Shown here: in pieces, positions 52,172-61,593 of the stretch
How positions within the stretch are numbered: the stretch's first letter is position 1
How the letters are laid out: every line of letters begins with the position of its first letter
Assembly: GCF_013377905.1 (NCBI RefSeq)
Contig: NZ_JABKAV010000015.1
Coordinates: forward strand, 1 to 64,000
Direction of reading: 5' to 3'
DNA length: 64,000 nt
Source of the DNA: Hymenobacter terrestris
GTDB taxonomy: Bacteria > Bacteroidota > Bacteroidia > Cytophagales > Hymenobacteraceae
Program-made: the position numbers and the translations under genes
The notes under the pieces: model-generated
The model's database searches: none
Told to the model about the DNA's origin: nothing
The model's input: only the letters and a program-made list of their open reading frames with translations

Positions 52172-55100
52172 ATGAAAAAGAACTACTTACGCAATAGCAA
52201 GCCCGGCTTAACCGGACGCTTGTGGGCCTTATTGGCCTTTCTATGGTTTGTGCCTCTATTAGGTCAGGCACAACAAGTTACACTAACACCTGATGGACCT
52301 AATCTGAACTCGGGGGCAAATAGTGCCTCAAATCCTCAGTACTTTGGCTCGGTTGAGGTTGGCGCATCATCTGCGTCAAAGTCTTATACCGTAGCAGCTA
52401 CTGACTTGGATCCGAATGGTAGCGTGAGCATTGTGATTCCTGCCGGTTTTCAAGGTAGTACTAACAACGTTTCGTTCAGCACAAATACCATAATGCTAGT
52501 TGCTAATGCAACTGGTAATCTAAGCAATACAACTGTGTATTTGCGTTTTGCTCCTACTTCCGGAGCTGGAACAACTATCAACCGTGCGATATTTGCCCAA
52601 AGCACCTTCGACGGCGGTCCTGTATTTTCATCGCCTTCAATAAGGTTACGAGGAGACGCAATAGCTGGCTCGCCCAACATTACAGTAACGCCCGCTTCCT
52701 TGGGCTTTGGTAACCAGACGGTTGGTACGAGTTCGGCTCCAATGATGGTTGAGGTAAATGCTACCTCGCTTGACGCCGATATTTTGGTGACTGCGCCAGC
52801 TGGGTTTGAAGTAGCCGCCAGCGGTTCCGGAACCTATGCTCAAACGCTGACACTGACGCGTAGTACTGCGAATAACTCAGTAAATGCTTTCGTGGATGTA
52901 CGTTTTGTGCCTACGGCCGCACGTGATTATGTAGCGCAGGTTTCGTTTGAGAGCAACGGAGCTACCACTAGAAACGTGAATGTGTCGGGAACAGGCGTAT
53001 TGCCTCCTGCTTCGTTATCAGCTGCTCCTGTTCGGCTGGATTTTACCACACTACAGGCTGGCCAGGTATCGGCTCCCCAGGACTTTACTATTACCGGCGA
53101 GAACATTACCTCTGATGTTGTTGTGAGTGCGCCAAACGGCTACCTTATTCGTTTGGGCTCTAGCGGCACTTTCGTGCGAACTGTTACACTGAGTCCCATT
53201 AGCAATCAGGTAAATGCTGTTCTGCAGGCCCGCTTCGCTCCAACAGCAGCAGGTAGCTACAACTCTGCCATTACGGCTACTACTACCGGCAACGGTGGCG
53301 CAAACACTAGTGTGATTGTAACTGGTCAAGCTACAGCCGCTCCAACAGGCCCATTCATTGTTGTTAGTCCAACTAATCTGGACTTCCAAACGGTTACTGC
53401 CAGTGGCTCGGCTCAGACATTGGCTTTCTCGATCAACGCTGGAAATCTGGCTGCTCCTTTGGTTCTGACCGGCTCCAATAACAATATCGTTTTCCGGGAT
53501 GCTTCAGCCGGTGGTAGTTTTGTGAACGGTCCAATTACTATTAATCCTGCTCCGGACGGTACAGTTTCCCTGCGCGAAATTGAAGTACGTTTGGTTGCTC
53601 CGGTGCCGAGTGGTGCATTTGCTGGTTCTATTACTGCTACCAGCACAGGCGCAGACCCTAGAGTTGTTACCATACAAGCTAATGCTATCAGTGGTAACTC
53701 GACTATCAACATTGAGGGTGTGTTGGCGCAGTTCTCTACGGTGCCTGGTATACCTTCCGATGTGCAGTCGTACTTCGTGACGGGTACTAATCTGCTCCAG
53801 GATTTGCGAATAGCTGCTCCACAATTTTTTCAGGTTTCACTCGACCCCACTTTTGCAAGTGTTGTAGGAACTGGGAATTCGTTCTCGATAACACCGCGCT
53901 CGAATGGCGAGGTGCCTAGGACAGAAGTGTTTGTGCGCTTCCTGCCTCCATCGGCTCTTACTATCACAGATGTTATCATCAACTCCAGCAGCCCTGCAAC
54001 TTCGCAGGCTGTTCAGGCCAACGGTACCAGTGAGCCAAGCATTCAGATTGTAAGTCAATTCGTGGAGGTGCGTAACGTTGTGCTAAATACAACGTCTGCT
54101 TCGCAGGCAATCACTATTAATGCTAAGCGGGTACTGCAACCTGTTACAATTTCCAAGTTGCTGACACCCAGTTCGCTTAATGTTAATAACGAACAGCAGT
54201 TTCAGCTTTCGTTAGACAACGTAACATTTAGCAACAGCATTGTTTTGACTCCCAATTCTTCGACTTACGAAGTTAACCAACAGATTTTCGTACGCTACCG
54301 TCCAACTTATCTCGGCACTGGCCAGTCTACTCTACAGTTCCAGAGTAATGATTTTGCCAATAAAAGTACCCAGTCGTTTGGTGCAAATGATTTGCTCTCC
54401 GGTCGTTCAATTGACGTTGAGCCCACATTGCGGATTATTGCTGATGTGAAGCGTGATGATGCTGACAAGACGAAAGCTATTGTAACGTTCAATCTGCCCG
54501 CTAACTACGCCGCCCTTGGCTATGGAGAGGGACGTCTGATCGTAGCCAGTGAGTCGGCAACGCTGCCTTCCGTAAATCAGCCTATTGATGGAACTCCTTA
54601 TACCACCGGTAACCAGACGTATGGTGCGGGTCCGCAGATTGCTCCCGGTTACTTTGTCGTGTATTCCGGCGCCAACAATTCGGTTATTATTGATGGGTTG
54701 AACCCAGCTGTCACGTATTACTTCTATACGTTTGAGTACAACAACATTCAGAACAACTTGAATATTGCGGTTCCCGGTGCTGAGAACTACTTGTCGCCAC
54801 CAACTCCTAACTTCATTCAAGGTATTGAGGCTCCAGGCAACCCGCCACTGCCCGTTACGCTTGTATCGTTCTCGGCCAAGGCTAGCGGTGCACAGGTTGC
54901 TATCCGTTGGGAAACTGCTTCTGAACTCAATAACAAGCAGTTTGAAGTAGAGCGCAGCCTCGACAGCCGTACTTTTGAAACTGTTCTCACGCGTGCCGGC
55001 CAAGGCACCACCAATGCCGCTACCGTATACAATGAGGTAGACCGTCAGCCGCTAAACGGCCTGTCGTACTATCGCTTGAAGCAGGTAGACCTGGATGGTA

Positions 55101-55375
55101 AGACCAGCTACAGCAGCATTGTACCGGTAAGCTTCCTTAAGGCTGGCGAAGTGGTTATGTATCCTAACCCGGTTGCCGACCAGCTTACCATCACGATGAA
55201 TGGTGGTACCGAAGGAGTATCGGTTACCATCACTGACTTGTCGGGCCGCACCATACAAGCCCAGCAGCTACGGGCCGATGGCAAACTTGACATGGCTAAC
55301 CTGAAAGCTGGCACCTATTTGGTGACGGTTGGTAAAGGCAACGCCAAAGTGACCCGCCGCATTGTGAAGCAGTAA
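52172..55375 (+). CDS. Large secreted repeat protein with T9SS sorting domain
   Basis: The 1067-residue product starts at MKKNYLRNSKPG with a signal peptide ending LGQAQ. About six tandem beta-sandwich repeats of ~105 residues follow (each with a strand like PASLGFGNQTVGTSSAPM, a GTYAQTLTLTRS turn and FVDVRFVPTAARDY), resembling ASH/choice-of-anchor domains. Next is a Fn3-like module (PPLPVTLVSFSAKASGAQ then WETASELNNKQFEVERS) and a C-terminal type-A T9SS sorting domain (VMYPNPVADQLTITMNG ending KVTRRIVKQ). T9SS moves it across the outer membrane and may anchor it to the surface. Its role is unknown, but it could be an adhesin. Confidence 0.93.
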   Translation: MKKNYLRNSKPGLTGRLWALLAFLWFVPLLGQAQQVTLTPDGPNLNSGANSASNPQYFGSVEVGASSASKSYTVAATDLDPNGSVSIVIPAGFQGSTNNVSFSTNTIMLVANATGNLSNTTVYLRFAPTSGAGTTINRAIFAQSTFDGGPVFSSPSIRLRGDAIAGSPNITVTPASLGFGNQTVGTSSAPMMVEVNATSLDADILVTAPAGFEVAASGSGTYAQTLTLTRSTANNSVNAFVDVRFVPTAARDYVAQVSFESNGATTRNVNVSGTGVLPPASLSAAPVRLDFTTLQAGQVSAPQDFTITGENITSDVVVSAPNGYLIRLGSSGTFVRTVTLSPISNQVNAVLQARFAPTAAGSYNSAITATTTGNGGANTSVIVTGQATAAPTGPFIVVSPTNLDFQTVTASGSAQTLAFSINAGNLAAPLVLTGSNNNIVFRDASAGGSFVNGPITINPAPDGTVSLREIEVRLVAPVPSGAFAGSITATSTGADPRVVTIQANAISGNSTINIEGVLAQFSTVPGIPSDVQSYFVTGTNLLQDLRIAAPQFFQVSLDPTFASVVGTGNSFSITPRSNGEVPRTEVFVRFLPPSALTITDVIINSSSPATSQAVQANGTSEPSIQIVSQFVEVRNVVLNTTSASQAITINAKRVLQPVTISKLLTPSSLNVNNEQQFQLSLDNVTFSNSIVLTPNSSTYEVNQQIFVRYRPTYLGTGQSTLQFQSNDFANKSTQSFGANDLLSGRSIDVEPTLRIIADVKRDDADKTKAIVTFNLPANYAALGYGEGRLIVASESATLPSVNQPIDGTPYTTGNQTYGAGPQIAPGYFVVYSGANNSVIIDGLNPAVTYYFYTFEYNNIQNNLNIAVPGAENYLSPPTPNFIQGIEAPGNPPLPVTLVSFSAKASGAQVAIRWETASELNNKQFEVERSLDSRTFETVLTRAGQGTTNAATVYNEVDRQPLNGLSYYRLKQVDLDGKTSYSSIVPVSFLKAGEVVMYPNPVADQLTITMNGGTEGVSVTITDLSGRTIQAQQLRADGKLDMANLKAGTYLVTVGKGNAKVTRRIVKQ

Positions 55376-55400
55376 GGATCATATAACCCTACTGCTAGCG

Positions 55401-55433
55401 AAAGCGCCTCCCAATAGGGAGGCGCTTTTTTGT
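55401..55433 (+). terminator. Intrinsic terminator after the T9SS repeat protein
   Basis: AAAGCGCCTCCC pairs with GGGAGGCGCTTT around a four-base loop and is followed by a T-run. Confidence 0.92.
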
Positions 55434-55541
55434 TGCCTCAGAGCGCAGAATAGAAGTTTAGTTTAAGAAATAATAAAAATAATTTTATTTAAATATTTAT
55501 CTAAGTAAATTGATAAGTAACAGCTACTTACGCACTACTAT

Positions 55542-57551
55542 ATGCGATACTTCTTTGCTTTCTTGTCAGATCAGCTGGTAAGGATCCGGCCGATAGTTCT
55601 GTTCTCGGCCCTTTTGCTGTTGAGCCCGGTGGTAGGATGGGGGCAAAGCAACCCGGCTACATATGACCTGAACGCAGGGTCTTATGAATTCAGCGGGTTC
55701 AGCGACGTCACCTCAACCAGCTACCCCAGTGCTGTGCAGGGCCATAGTTTTAGCAGCGAACCGGATGCTACTACCGTCGTGCCCCCGACCGCCAATGTAG
55801 TCTTGGTGACTGGGGGATCCATTACCAGCGGCAACATCCGCAACGAAGGGCTTAATGGTATAAGTTTGCTCGGTACTAATACTAATAACATAGGTGCTAT
55901 AACGCTGGCGCTGAACACGACCGGACGAGCCCAGATAGTAGCCAGTTGGATGACCCGTGTTGTCCATCCGGGAGAGCGGATAAACGGAATACGGTTGCAG
56001 TACCGGCTGGGGCAAACCGGTAACTTCACGGAGGTAGCCGGTTCCAGGTTCGAAAGCAATTTAGTGGGGCAAAATGCCTCGTTTGCAAACATCGCTTTGC
56101 CCGAGGCAGTCAATGATCAGCCAGTGGTGCAACTTCGCTGGCTGTATTACGCTGTGTCCAGTAGTGGCTCCCGTACCCGAATTGGGCTCGATGATGTACT
56201 AGTAAGTAGTAGTGCTGGCCCTACAATACCTGCGCCTATTATCAGCAGCTTCACGCCAGCTACTGGGCCGGTCGGCACCGTCGTTACCATCGACGGTGAG
56301 AATTTTATCAATGGGGTTACGGTAAGTTTTAACGGCATGGCCGCTACCGCTGTGAATGTGGTTTCTACTACGCAACTATCGGCCACTGTGCCGGCTGGTA
56401 GTAGCACTGGTCCGATATCGGTGGCGTTGGGTAGTAAGGTAGGCAGCAGTAGTGCTAGTTTTGTGATAGAGTCTCTGGTTGGTAAGGTGGTTATCAGCCA
56501 AGTTTATGGCGGTGGCGGTAACGCGGGAGCTAACTATAAAAACGATTATGTTGAGCTTTTTAACCGAAGTAGCACAACTGTTTCGATAGGGGGTTGGTCG
56601 GTCCAGTATGCATCAGCTACGGCCACTGGCGCCTTTACCGCTACTAACATTCTACCGACCTCCGCTTCCATTCCGGCCGGCGGTTACTACCTTATTCAGT
56701 TAGCAGGTTCGACTGTTGGTGCGGACTTACCAAATCCTGACTTTACAGGTACCACCCGGCTGAGTGCAGCAAATGGGAAAGTGGCATTGGCCAACTCCGG
56801 GACCCCAGTAACGGAACCTACAAGTAGCAATGTGATTGATTTCTTGGGTTATGGTACGGCTAATCAATCAGAAGGGGGTAGTGCAGCTAATAGTATTTCC
56901 GTTACCCAAGCGGCTACCCGAAAGACTAACGGCTGCCAGGATACGGATAACAACAGCGCCGACTTCGTATCCAATCCTCCTGCGCCTCGTAACTCAGGAA
57001 CGGCAACAAAACCCTGCGAAACGTCAGGTACACTGCCAGTGCAGCTACTTAGTTTCGGGGCCGAGCGGCGGCTGGCAGGAGTGCAGGTTCGCTGGGCTAC
57101 CGCTACCGAGCAGAACAGCGCCAGTTTTGAAGTACAGCGTTCCGCTACGGGCCAAGCTTTTCGGACCATTTCCACTGTGGCGGCGCAGGGCAACAGCAAC
57201 AGTCGCCACGAGTACACATTGCTCGATCAACAGCCTTTATCCGGCACGGCCTACTACCGCCTGCACCAACTCGACTACGATGGGAAGAGCAGCTACTCGG
57301 TAGTAGTAAGTGTGTCCGCTCCAGGCGAAGTACGCGTGTACCCAAACCCTGTACAGACGAAGCTGACAGTGGAGTTGCCCGCGGTCGGGGGAGGCTACCG
57401 CATCCTCAACTCCTTGGGAAGTGTGATGATGGCCGGAGAAGTGCCCGGAAGTGAATCTGAACTGGATATGTCCAGCTTACCATCCGGACTATATCAACTG
57501 GAAATAACCACTTCGGCCGGTCGCGAGATGCGTAAAATTATCAAGCAATAG
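55542..57551 (+). CDS. Secreted protein with IPT/TIG, lamin-tail-like and T9SS sorting domains
   Basis: The 669-residue product has a signal peptide with a basic N-terminus ending VVGWGQ. Residues about 40-230 form an unnamed beta domain. Residues about 235-310 are an IPT/TIG fold (PIISSFTPATGPVGTVVTID, GENFINGVTVSFNG). Next is a lamin-tail-domain-like stretch (VVISQVYGGGGNAGANYKND, YVELFNRS, SIGGWSVQYAS and ENGCQDTDNN-like tail). A T9SS sorting domain closes it (VYPNPVQTKLTVELP ending EMRKIIKQ). The domain set suggests cell-surface adhesion or binding of extracellular material, but no function is established. Confidence 0.9.
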   Translation: MRYFFAFLSDQLVRIRPIVLFSALLLLSPVVGWGQSNPATYDLNAGSYEFSGFSDVTSTSYPSAVQGHSFSSEPDATTVVPPTANVVLVTGGSITSGNIRNEGLNGISLLGTNTNNIGAITLALNTTGRAQIVASWMTRVVHPGERINGIRLQYRLGQTGNFTEVAGSRFESNLVGQNASFANIALPEAVNDQPVVQLRWLYYAVSSSGSRTRIGLDDVLVSSSAGPTIPAPIISSFTPATGPVGTVVTIDGENFINGVTVSFNGMAATAVNVVSTTQLSATVPAGSSTGPISVALGSKVGSSSASFVIESLVGKVVISQVYGGGGNAGANYKNDYVELFNRSSTTVSIGGWSVQYASATATGAFTATNILPTSASIPAGGYYLIQLAGSTVGADLPNPDFTGTTRLSAANGKVALANSGTPVTEPTSSNVIDFLGYGTANQSEGGSAANSISVTQAATRKTNGCQDTDNNSADFVSNPPAPRNSGTATKPCETSGTLPVQLLSFGAERRLAGVQVRWATATEQNSASFEVQRSATGQAFRTISTVAAQGNSNSRHEYTLLDQQPLSGTAYYRLHQLDYDGKSSYSVVVSVSAPGEVRVYPNPVQTKLTVELPAVGGGYRILNSLGSVMMAGEVPGSESELDMSSLPSGLYQLEITTSAGREMRKIIKQ

Positions 57552-57666
57552 GCCCCGTCGCCCAAACCGCTACAACTGCGCAGATGACGGTTGAAGCGCT
57601 TCGGGCAGCGTAGCAGAGGGCACTGCTTTCCAAACAACAGCACATGCGTGTGTAGCATACTGCACA

Positions 57667-57703
57667 CAAAAAAGGGTTCTGCCAGTTGGCAAAACCCTTT
57701 TTT
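57667..57703. terminator. Bidirectional intrinsic terminator
   Basis: AAAAAGGGTTTTGCC and GGCAAAACCCTTTTT arms are imperfect complements around CAACTG, flanked by A and T tracts, between the T9SS protein and the convergent iscA gene. Confidence 0.85.
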
Positions 57704-57729
57704 ATAATAGAACAAAGTATGCGGAGCGG

Positions 57730-58056
57730 CTATACCGAGAAACTTTCGCCGCAGCCGCAGGTGCGGGAAGCGTTAGGGTTATCGAAATAGAAACCTTTGC
57801 CGTTGAGGCCGTCGGAGAAGTCGAGTTCGGTGCCGGCCAAGTAGAGGAAGCTTTTCATATCCACTACCACCTTCACCCCTTTATCCTCGAACTCCTGATC
57901 CATGTGCTTCACTTCGTTGTCGAAGTCAAGCTTATAGCTTAGGCCCGAGCAGCCGCCGCCCGCCACAGAAGCCCGCAACCGATAGGTAGCGTCCAGCTGC
58001 GAATCGTGCATCAGCTTCTCAACTTTCTCCTTTGCTTTATCTGAAACAGTAATCAT
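57730..58056 (-). CDS. iscA: Iron-sulfur cluster assembly A-type carrier (IscA/SufA/ErpA)
   Basis: The 108-residue product has the three conserved cysteines of A-type carriers: GGGCSGLSYKLDF and the C-terminal TCGCGESF pair. It receives and transfers nascent clusters. It is the last gene of iscS-iscU-iscA (84 bp after iscU). The exact class (IscA, SufA or ErpA) cannot be separated by sequence alone. Confidence 0.93.
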   Translation of the reverse strand: MITVSDKAKEKVEKLMHDSQLDATYRLRASVAGGGCSGLSYKLDFDNEVKHMDQEFEDKGVKVVVDMKSFLYLAGTELDFSDGLNGKGFYFDNPNASRTCGCGESFSV

Positions 58057-58140
58057 GGCAATGGGGGCTAAGCGTTTACGGGGCTGGAGTTGCGTTTAGA
58101 CGTACTACCGTCGGACGTCATCTCAAGCCTCATCAACCAG

Positions 58141-58557
58141 TTAGTGGTGCGATTTGGCCATTTCCAACTCGGGCATACCGTTTTTCACGCGGTAGTCGTT
58201 GATGGCCGACTTAATGGCGTCTTCGGCCAACACCGAGCAGTGAATTTTTACGGGTGGCAAAGCCAACTCCTCCACAATCTCCATGTTGTCGATGGCCAGT
58301 GCCTCGTCTACGGTTTTGCCTTTCAGCCACTCCGTTGCGAGCGACGAAGAAGCAATGGCCGAACCGCAACCAAACGTTTTGAATTTGGCGTCGGTGATGG
58401 TGTTAGTCGCCTCGTCCACCTCGATCTGCAGGCGCATTACGTCGCCGCACTCAGGCGCGCCTACGAGGCCGGTGCCTACGCTTTTCTTGTTTTTATCCAG
58501 CGTGCCCACGTTGCGGGGGTTGCTGTAATGGTCGATTACTTTATCGGAATAAGCCAT
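58141..58557 (-). CDS. iscU: Iron-sulfur scaffold protein IscU
   Basis: The 138-residue product starts at MAYSDKVIDHYSNPRN and shows the cluster ligands in GAPECGDVM, TFGCGSAIASSS and KIHCSVLAEDA. The LPPVK motif, recognised by the HscA chaperone in other bacteria, is present (ALPPVKIHCS). The HscA/HscB genes are not in the window. It follows iscS in the same operon (98 bp). Confidence 0.95.
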   Translation of the reverse strand: MAYSDKVIDHYSNPRNVGTLDKNKKSVGTGLVGAPECGDVMRLQIEVDEATNTITDAKFKTFGCGSAIASSSLATEWLKGKTVDEALAIDNMEIVEELALPPVKIHCSVLAEDAIKSAINDYRVKNGMPELEMAKSHH

Positions 58558-58655
58558 GAGGTAGAAGTCAGGTGTTGGAAGTGAGGTGTGAGATGTTGGC
58601 AAAAACAGATAAACCGAGTCTCACCTCTCATGTCTCTGTACTCAGGTCTGAAGAA

Positions 58656-59870
58656 TTAATGCTCAGCCCACTCGATTTTGTCGAGGTCGATACCGTCTTG
58701 GAACATCTCCCACAGGGGCGACATTTCACGCAGCTTTGTAACGGCCTCTTTTACGTGGTTGATGGCGTAATCGATTTGCTCATCAGTAGTGAAACGGCTC
58801 AGGCCGAAACGCAGCGAGCTGTGAGCCAAATCGTCGCTCAGGCCCAGGGCCTTGAGCACATACGAAGGCTCCAACGAAGCCGAAGTACAGGCCGAGCCCG
58901 ACGATACTGCCAAGTCCTTCACACCCATCATCAGGCCTTCGCCTTCTACGTACTTGAAGGAAATGTTGGCCACGTGCGGCAGGCGGCGTTCTACCGAGCC
59001 GTTCACGTAGCTTTCCTCCAGCGTTAGCAACTCCTTTTCGAGCCGGTCACGCATAGCGCCGAGGCGGGCAGCATCGGCCGCCATTTCCTGCTTAGCCAGC
59101 TCGCAGGCCTTGCCCAGGCCAACAATGCCGGGTACGTTGAGCGTACCCGAACGCATGCCCCGCTCGTGGCCGCCACCGTCCATCTGAGCGGTAACCTTCA
59201 CGCGTGGGTTTTTGCGGCGCACGTACATAGCACCTACTCCCTTGGGGCCATACATTTTGTGGGCCGTGAAAGCCATCAGGTCGATTCCATCAGCCTGCAC
59301 GTCAACCGGAATCTTGCCTACGGCCTGGGTGCCATCGGTCATGAACAGCGCACCGTGTTTATGGGCAATAGCCGCAATTTCACGGATGAGCTGAATAGTG
59401 CCCGTTTCGTTGTTGCCATACATGATGCTCACCAGAATCGTCTGTGGCGTCATGGCAGCCTCCAACTCGGCGAGGTCGATAAGGCCTTCCGAATTTACGG
59501 GCAGGTAGGTAACCCTGCCACCGATTTTCTCGATGTGCTTGCACGTATCCAGTACAGCCTTGTGCTCGGTGGTGGTGGTGATGATATGGTTGCCCTTCTG
59601 GGCGTACATCTCGTAGATGCCTTTGATGGCAAGGTTGTCCGACTCGGTAGCGCCCGAAGTGAAGATAATTTCCTTGGGGTCGCAGTTGATGAGGCCGGCA
59701 ATCTGGTCGCGGGCATAATCAACGGCTTCCTCGGCGGCCCAGCCAAAGGGGTGGTTACGCGAGGCCGCGTTGCCGAATACCTCGGTCAGGTACGGCATCA
59801 TGGCTTCCAAAACCCGCGGGTCGAGGGGCGTGGTGGCGTTGTTATCGAGGTAAATGGGTAATTTGAGCAT
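58656..59870 (-). CDS. iscS: Cysteine desulfurase IscS
   Basis: The 404-residue product shows [18 protein letters not shown], the PLP lysine in [13 protein letters not shown] and the active Cys loop [13 protein letters not shown]. It supplies sulfur from cysteine for Fe-S clusters and other thio-cofactors. It is the first gene of iscS-iscU-iscA. A -7 box lies upstream. Confidence 0.96.
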   Translation of the reverse strand: MLKLPIYLDNNATTPLDPRVLEAMMPYLTEVFGNAASRNHPFGWAAEEAVDYARDQIAGLINCDPKEIIFTSGATESDNLAIKGIYEMYAQKGNHIITTTTEHKAVLDTCKHIEKIGGRVTYLPVNSEGLIDLAELEAAMTPQTILVSIMYGNNETGTIQLIREIAAIAHKHGALFMTDGTQAVGKIPVDVQADGIDLMAFTAHKMYGPKGVGAMYVRRKNPRVKVTAQMDGGGHERGMRSGTLNVPGIVGLGKACELAKQEMAADAARLGAMRDRLEKELLTLEESYVNGSVERRLPHVANISFKYVEGEGLMMGVKDLAVSSGSACTSASLEPSYVLKALGLSDDLAHSSLRFGLSRFTTDEQIDYAINHVKEAVTKLREMSPLWEMFQDGIDLDKIEWAEH

Positions 59871-59963
59871 AGCCCGGAGGTCTGGTTTGTCAGCGGAGAA
59901 TCATTCGTAGGTAGAACACAAAACCCGGCAAACAGGTTTAGTTTCGCCCTACATTCGTAGCTA

Positions 59964-59971
59964 CAAAAGTA
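59964..59971 (-). promoter_or_regulatory. iscS promoter -7 box
   Basis: On the minus strand this reads TACTTTTG, a perfect match to TAnnTTTG, 93 bases before the iscS ATG. No IscR-like site was recognised. Confidence 0.55.
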
Positions 59972-60027
59972 GAACAAATCCAAAGAAGCCGCGCTATCCG
60001 GCAGCGGCTGCCTGCTATTCCTTCCGC

Positions 60028-60450
60028 ATGTTTACCAACCTCGAACACCTCGGCCTGGCCGTCAACGACCTTGAAGCGGCTACCGCCCTCTATACCACCC
60101 TACTCGGCCAGCCACCCTACAAGCGCGAACACGTGGCTTCCGAAGCCGTAGACACGGTTTTCTTCCAGGTTGGCGGCTCCAAAATAGAGCTGCTGGCCGG
60201 CACCTCGCCCGACAGCGCCATCACCAAGTTTCTGGCCAAGAAACCCGAGGGCATTCACCACGTCGCCTTCGAGGTAGCCGATATTCACGTCGAAATGGAG
60301 CGCTTACGGGCAGCGGGCTTTACGCTGCTCAACGAGCAGCCCAAGCGCGGGGCCGATAACAAACTCGTTTGCTTTGTTCACCCCAAATCGGCCGCCGGAG
60401 TGCTGGTGGAGTTGTGCCAATCGGTGGAAGGTGAAGTTTCAGGGAATTGA
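60028..60450 (+). CDS. mce: Methylmalonyl-CoA epimerase
   Basis: The 140-residue VOC-fold product has the metal-binding His in NLEHLGLAVND, the second His in GIHHVAFEVAD, and the Glu ligands in SKIELLAGTSPDS and VLVELCQ. The last 10 residues, GEVSGN, are a variable tail. It interconverts (R)- and (S)-methylmalonyl-CoA in propionate metabolism. Confidence 0.92.
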   Translation: MFTNLEHLGLAVNDLEAATALYTTLLGQPPYKREHVASEAVDTVFFQVGGSKIELLAGTSPDSAITKFLAKKPEGIHHVAFEVADIHVEMERLRAAGFTLLNEQPKRGADNKLVCFVHPKSAAGVLVELCQSVEGEVSGN

Positions 60451-60505
60451 GGCCTCATTTGTCATTCTGAACTTGCCTAAATAGCTTCCTTATATATCCC
60501 GACAT

Positions 60506-61087
60506 ATGACTCCCAAATTCCTGCGTTCCGAAGCCGACGCGGCCGTGGATGCCCTGCTGCTGCAACAGGTGATATTATACCCGACTGATACGGTGTGGGG
60601 ATTGGGTTGCGACGCCGAACTGTCGCGGGGCGTAGATCAACTGTATAAGCTTAAGAACCGGCCGGCCGAGAAGGCCTGCATTGTGCTGGTAGCTGATGAG
60701 GCCATGTTCGCCCGCTACGCCGAAGTGGTGCCCGCCGACCTGCCCGACCTGCTGGCTGCCCAAACCCGACCCACTACCTATATAGTACCCGGCAGCCGCC
60801 ATCTGGCGCCCAACCTGATGGCCCCCGACGGTACCATTGGCCTGCGCGTAGTGCTCAACGACGAGTTCTGCCGGCTGGTACTGCGGCGGCTGGGCCACGG
60901 GTTGGTGTCTACCTCGGCCAACATCAGCGGGCAGCCTACCCCGGCCACTTTTGGCGAGGTGTCACCCGAGCTGGTCCGAAAGGTGGACTATGTGGTGAAC
61001 TGGCGGCAGGACGACACCACCCGCGCCGCACCGTCGCGGGTGGTGCGGGTAATGCCCGACGGAAAGCTGGAAACAGTGCGGGAGTAA
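60506..61087 (+). CDS. L-threonylcarbamoyladenylate synthase (TsaC/Sua5/YrdC type)
   Basis: The 193-residue product has PTDTVWGLGCDAELSRGVDQ, LYKLKNRPAEKACIVLVAD, TTYIVPGSRHLAPN and STSANISGQPTP, all hallmarks of the YrdC-like fold. It makes threonylcarbamoyl-AMP for the t6A modification of tRNA. The C-terminal Sua5 extension is absent, so TsaC-like is the better name. Confidence 0.9.
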   Translation: MTPKFLRSEADAAVDALLLQQVILYPTDTVWGLGCDAELSRGVDQLYKLKNRPAEKACIVLVADEAMFARYAEVVPADLPDLLAAQTRPTTYIVPGSRHLAPNLMAPDGTIGLRVVLNDEFCRLVLRRLGHGLVSTSANISGQPTPATFGEVSPELVRKVDYVVNWRQDDTTRAAPSRVVRVMPDGKLETVRE

Positions 61088-61118
61088 TTTTTTGAAAAAA
61101 GTAAGCTCGACATAGGGT

Positions 61119-61126
61119 TACGTTTG
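61119..61126 (+). promoter_or_regulatory. Promoter -7 box of the small lipoprotein gene
   Basis: TACGTTTG matches TAnnTTTG perfectly, 54 bases before the ATG at 61181. A TTTG lies at 61091-61094, with 24-base spacing, slightly long. Confidence 0.55.
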
Positions 61127-61180
61127 GGGAGTGAGCGGTATGAAGCCCAAATCATCTCATCACCTCTCTATAAACTGACC

Positions 61181-61447
61181 ATGAAATTCTCGTTCAAAAA
61201 CCTGCTCGTTCTCGCCGCTTTCGCTCCTTTCGCCCTTGCTTCGTGCTCGGAGACTACTCAGGAAAACGCTGAGGCTACTGCCGAAAGCGCTGCTACCGAT
61301 GCTGCTAACGCCACCGATGCTGCTGGCAACGCTGTTGAGAACACTGCCGACCAGGCCGCCGCTGAAATGGCTCCTGAAACTGGCGACACCGCTGTAGTAA
61401 AGAACGTACCCGCCGACAAACTGGTGGAAGAAGTTCCAGCCCAGTAA
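61181..61447 (+). CDS. Small Ala-rich lipoprotein
   Basis: The 88-residue product starts at MKFSFKNLLVLAAFAPFALA with a lipoprotein signal ending LASC. The mature part is Ala/Thr/Glu/Asp-rich with a repeating ATDAANATDAAGNAVENTAD pattern, probably helical. Small abundant lipoproteins of this style exist across Cytophagales, of unknown function. Confidence 0.75.
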   Translation: MKFSFKNLLVLAAFAPFALASCSETTQENAEATAESAATDAANATDAAGNAVENTADQAAAEMAPETGDTAVVKNVPADKLVEEVPAQ

Positions 61448-61473
61448 GCCTATAGCCGGCAACGGCTTGCACT

Positions 61474-61513
61474 AAAAAAAGCGCCCCCCTGATTTTCCGG
61501 AGGCGCTTTTTTT
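61474..61513 (+). terminator. Intrinsic terminator after the small lipoprotein gene
   Basis: A run of seven A, AAGCGCC stem paired with GGCGCTT, and a T-run. Confidence 0.85.
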
Positions 61514-61581
61514 GTGTGCGGTGCGCTCATGATGTCGCCGGCTGGTTCATGAGCGAATCCAGGCCATAATAGGGGCCTTGC

Positions 61582-61589
61582 TACCTTTG
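61582..61589 (+). promoter_or_regulatory. cca promoter -7 box, four bases before the ATG
   Basis: TACCTTTG matches TAnnTTTG perfectly and ends four bases before the ATG at 61594. This predicts a leaderless mRNA. Confidence 0.65.
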
Positions 61590-61593
61590 CGCC

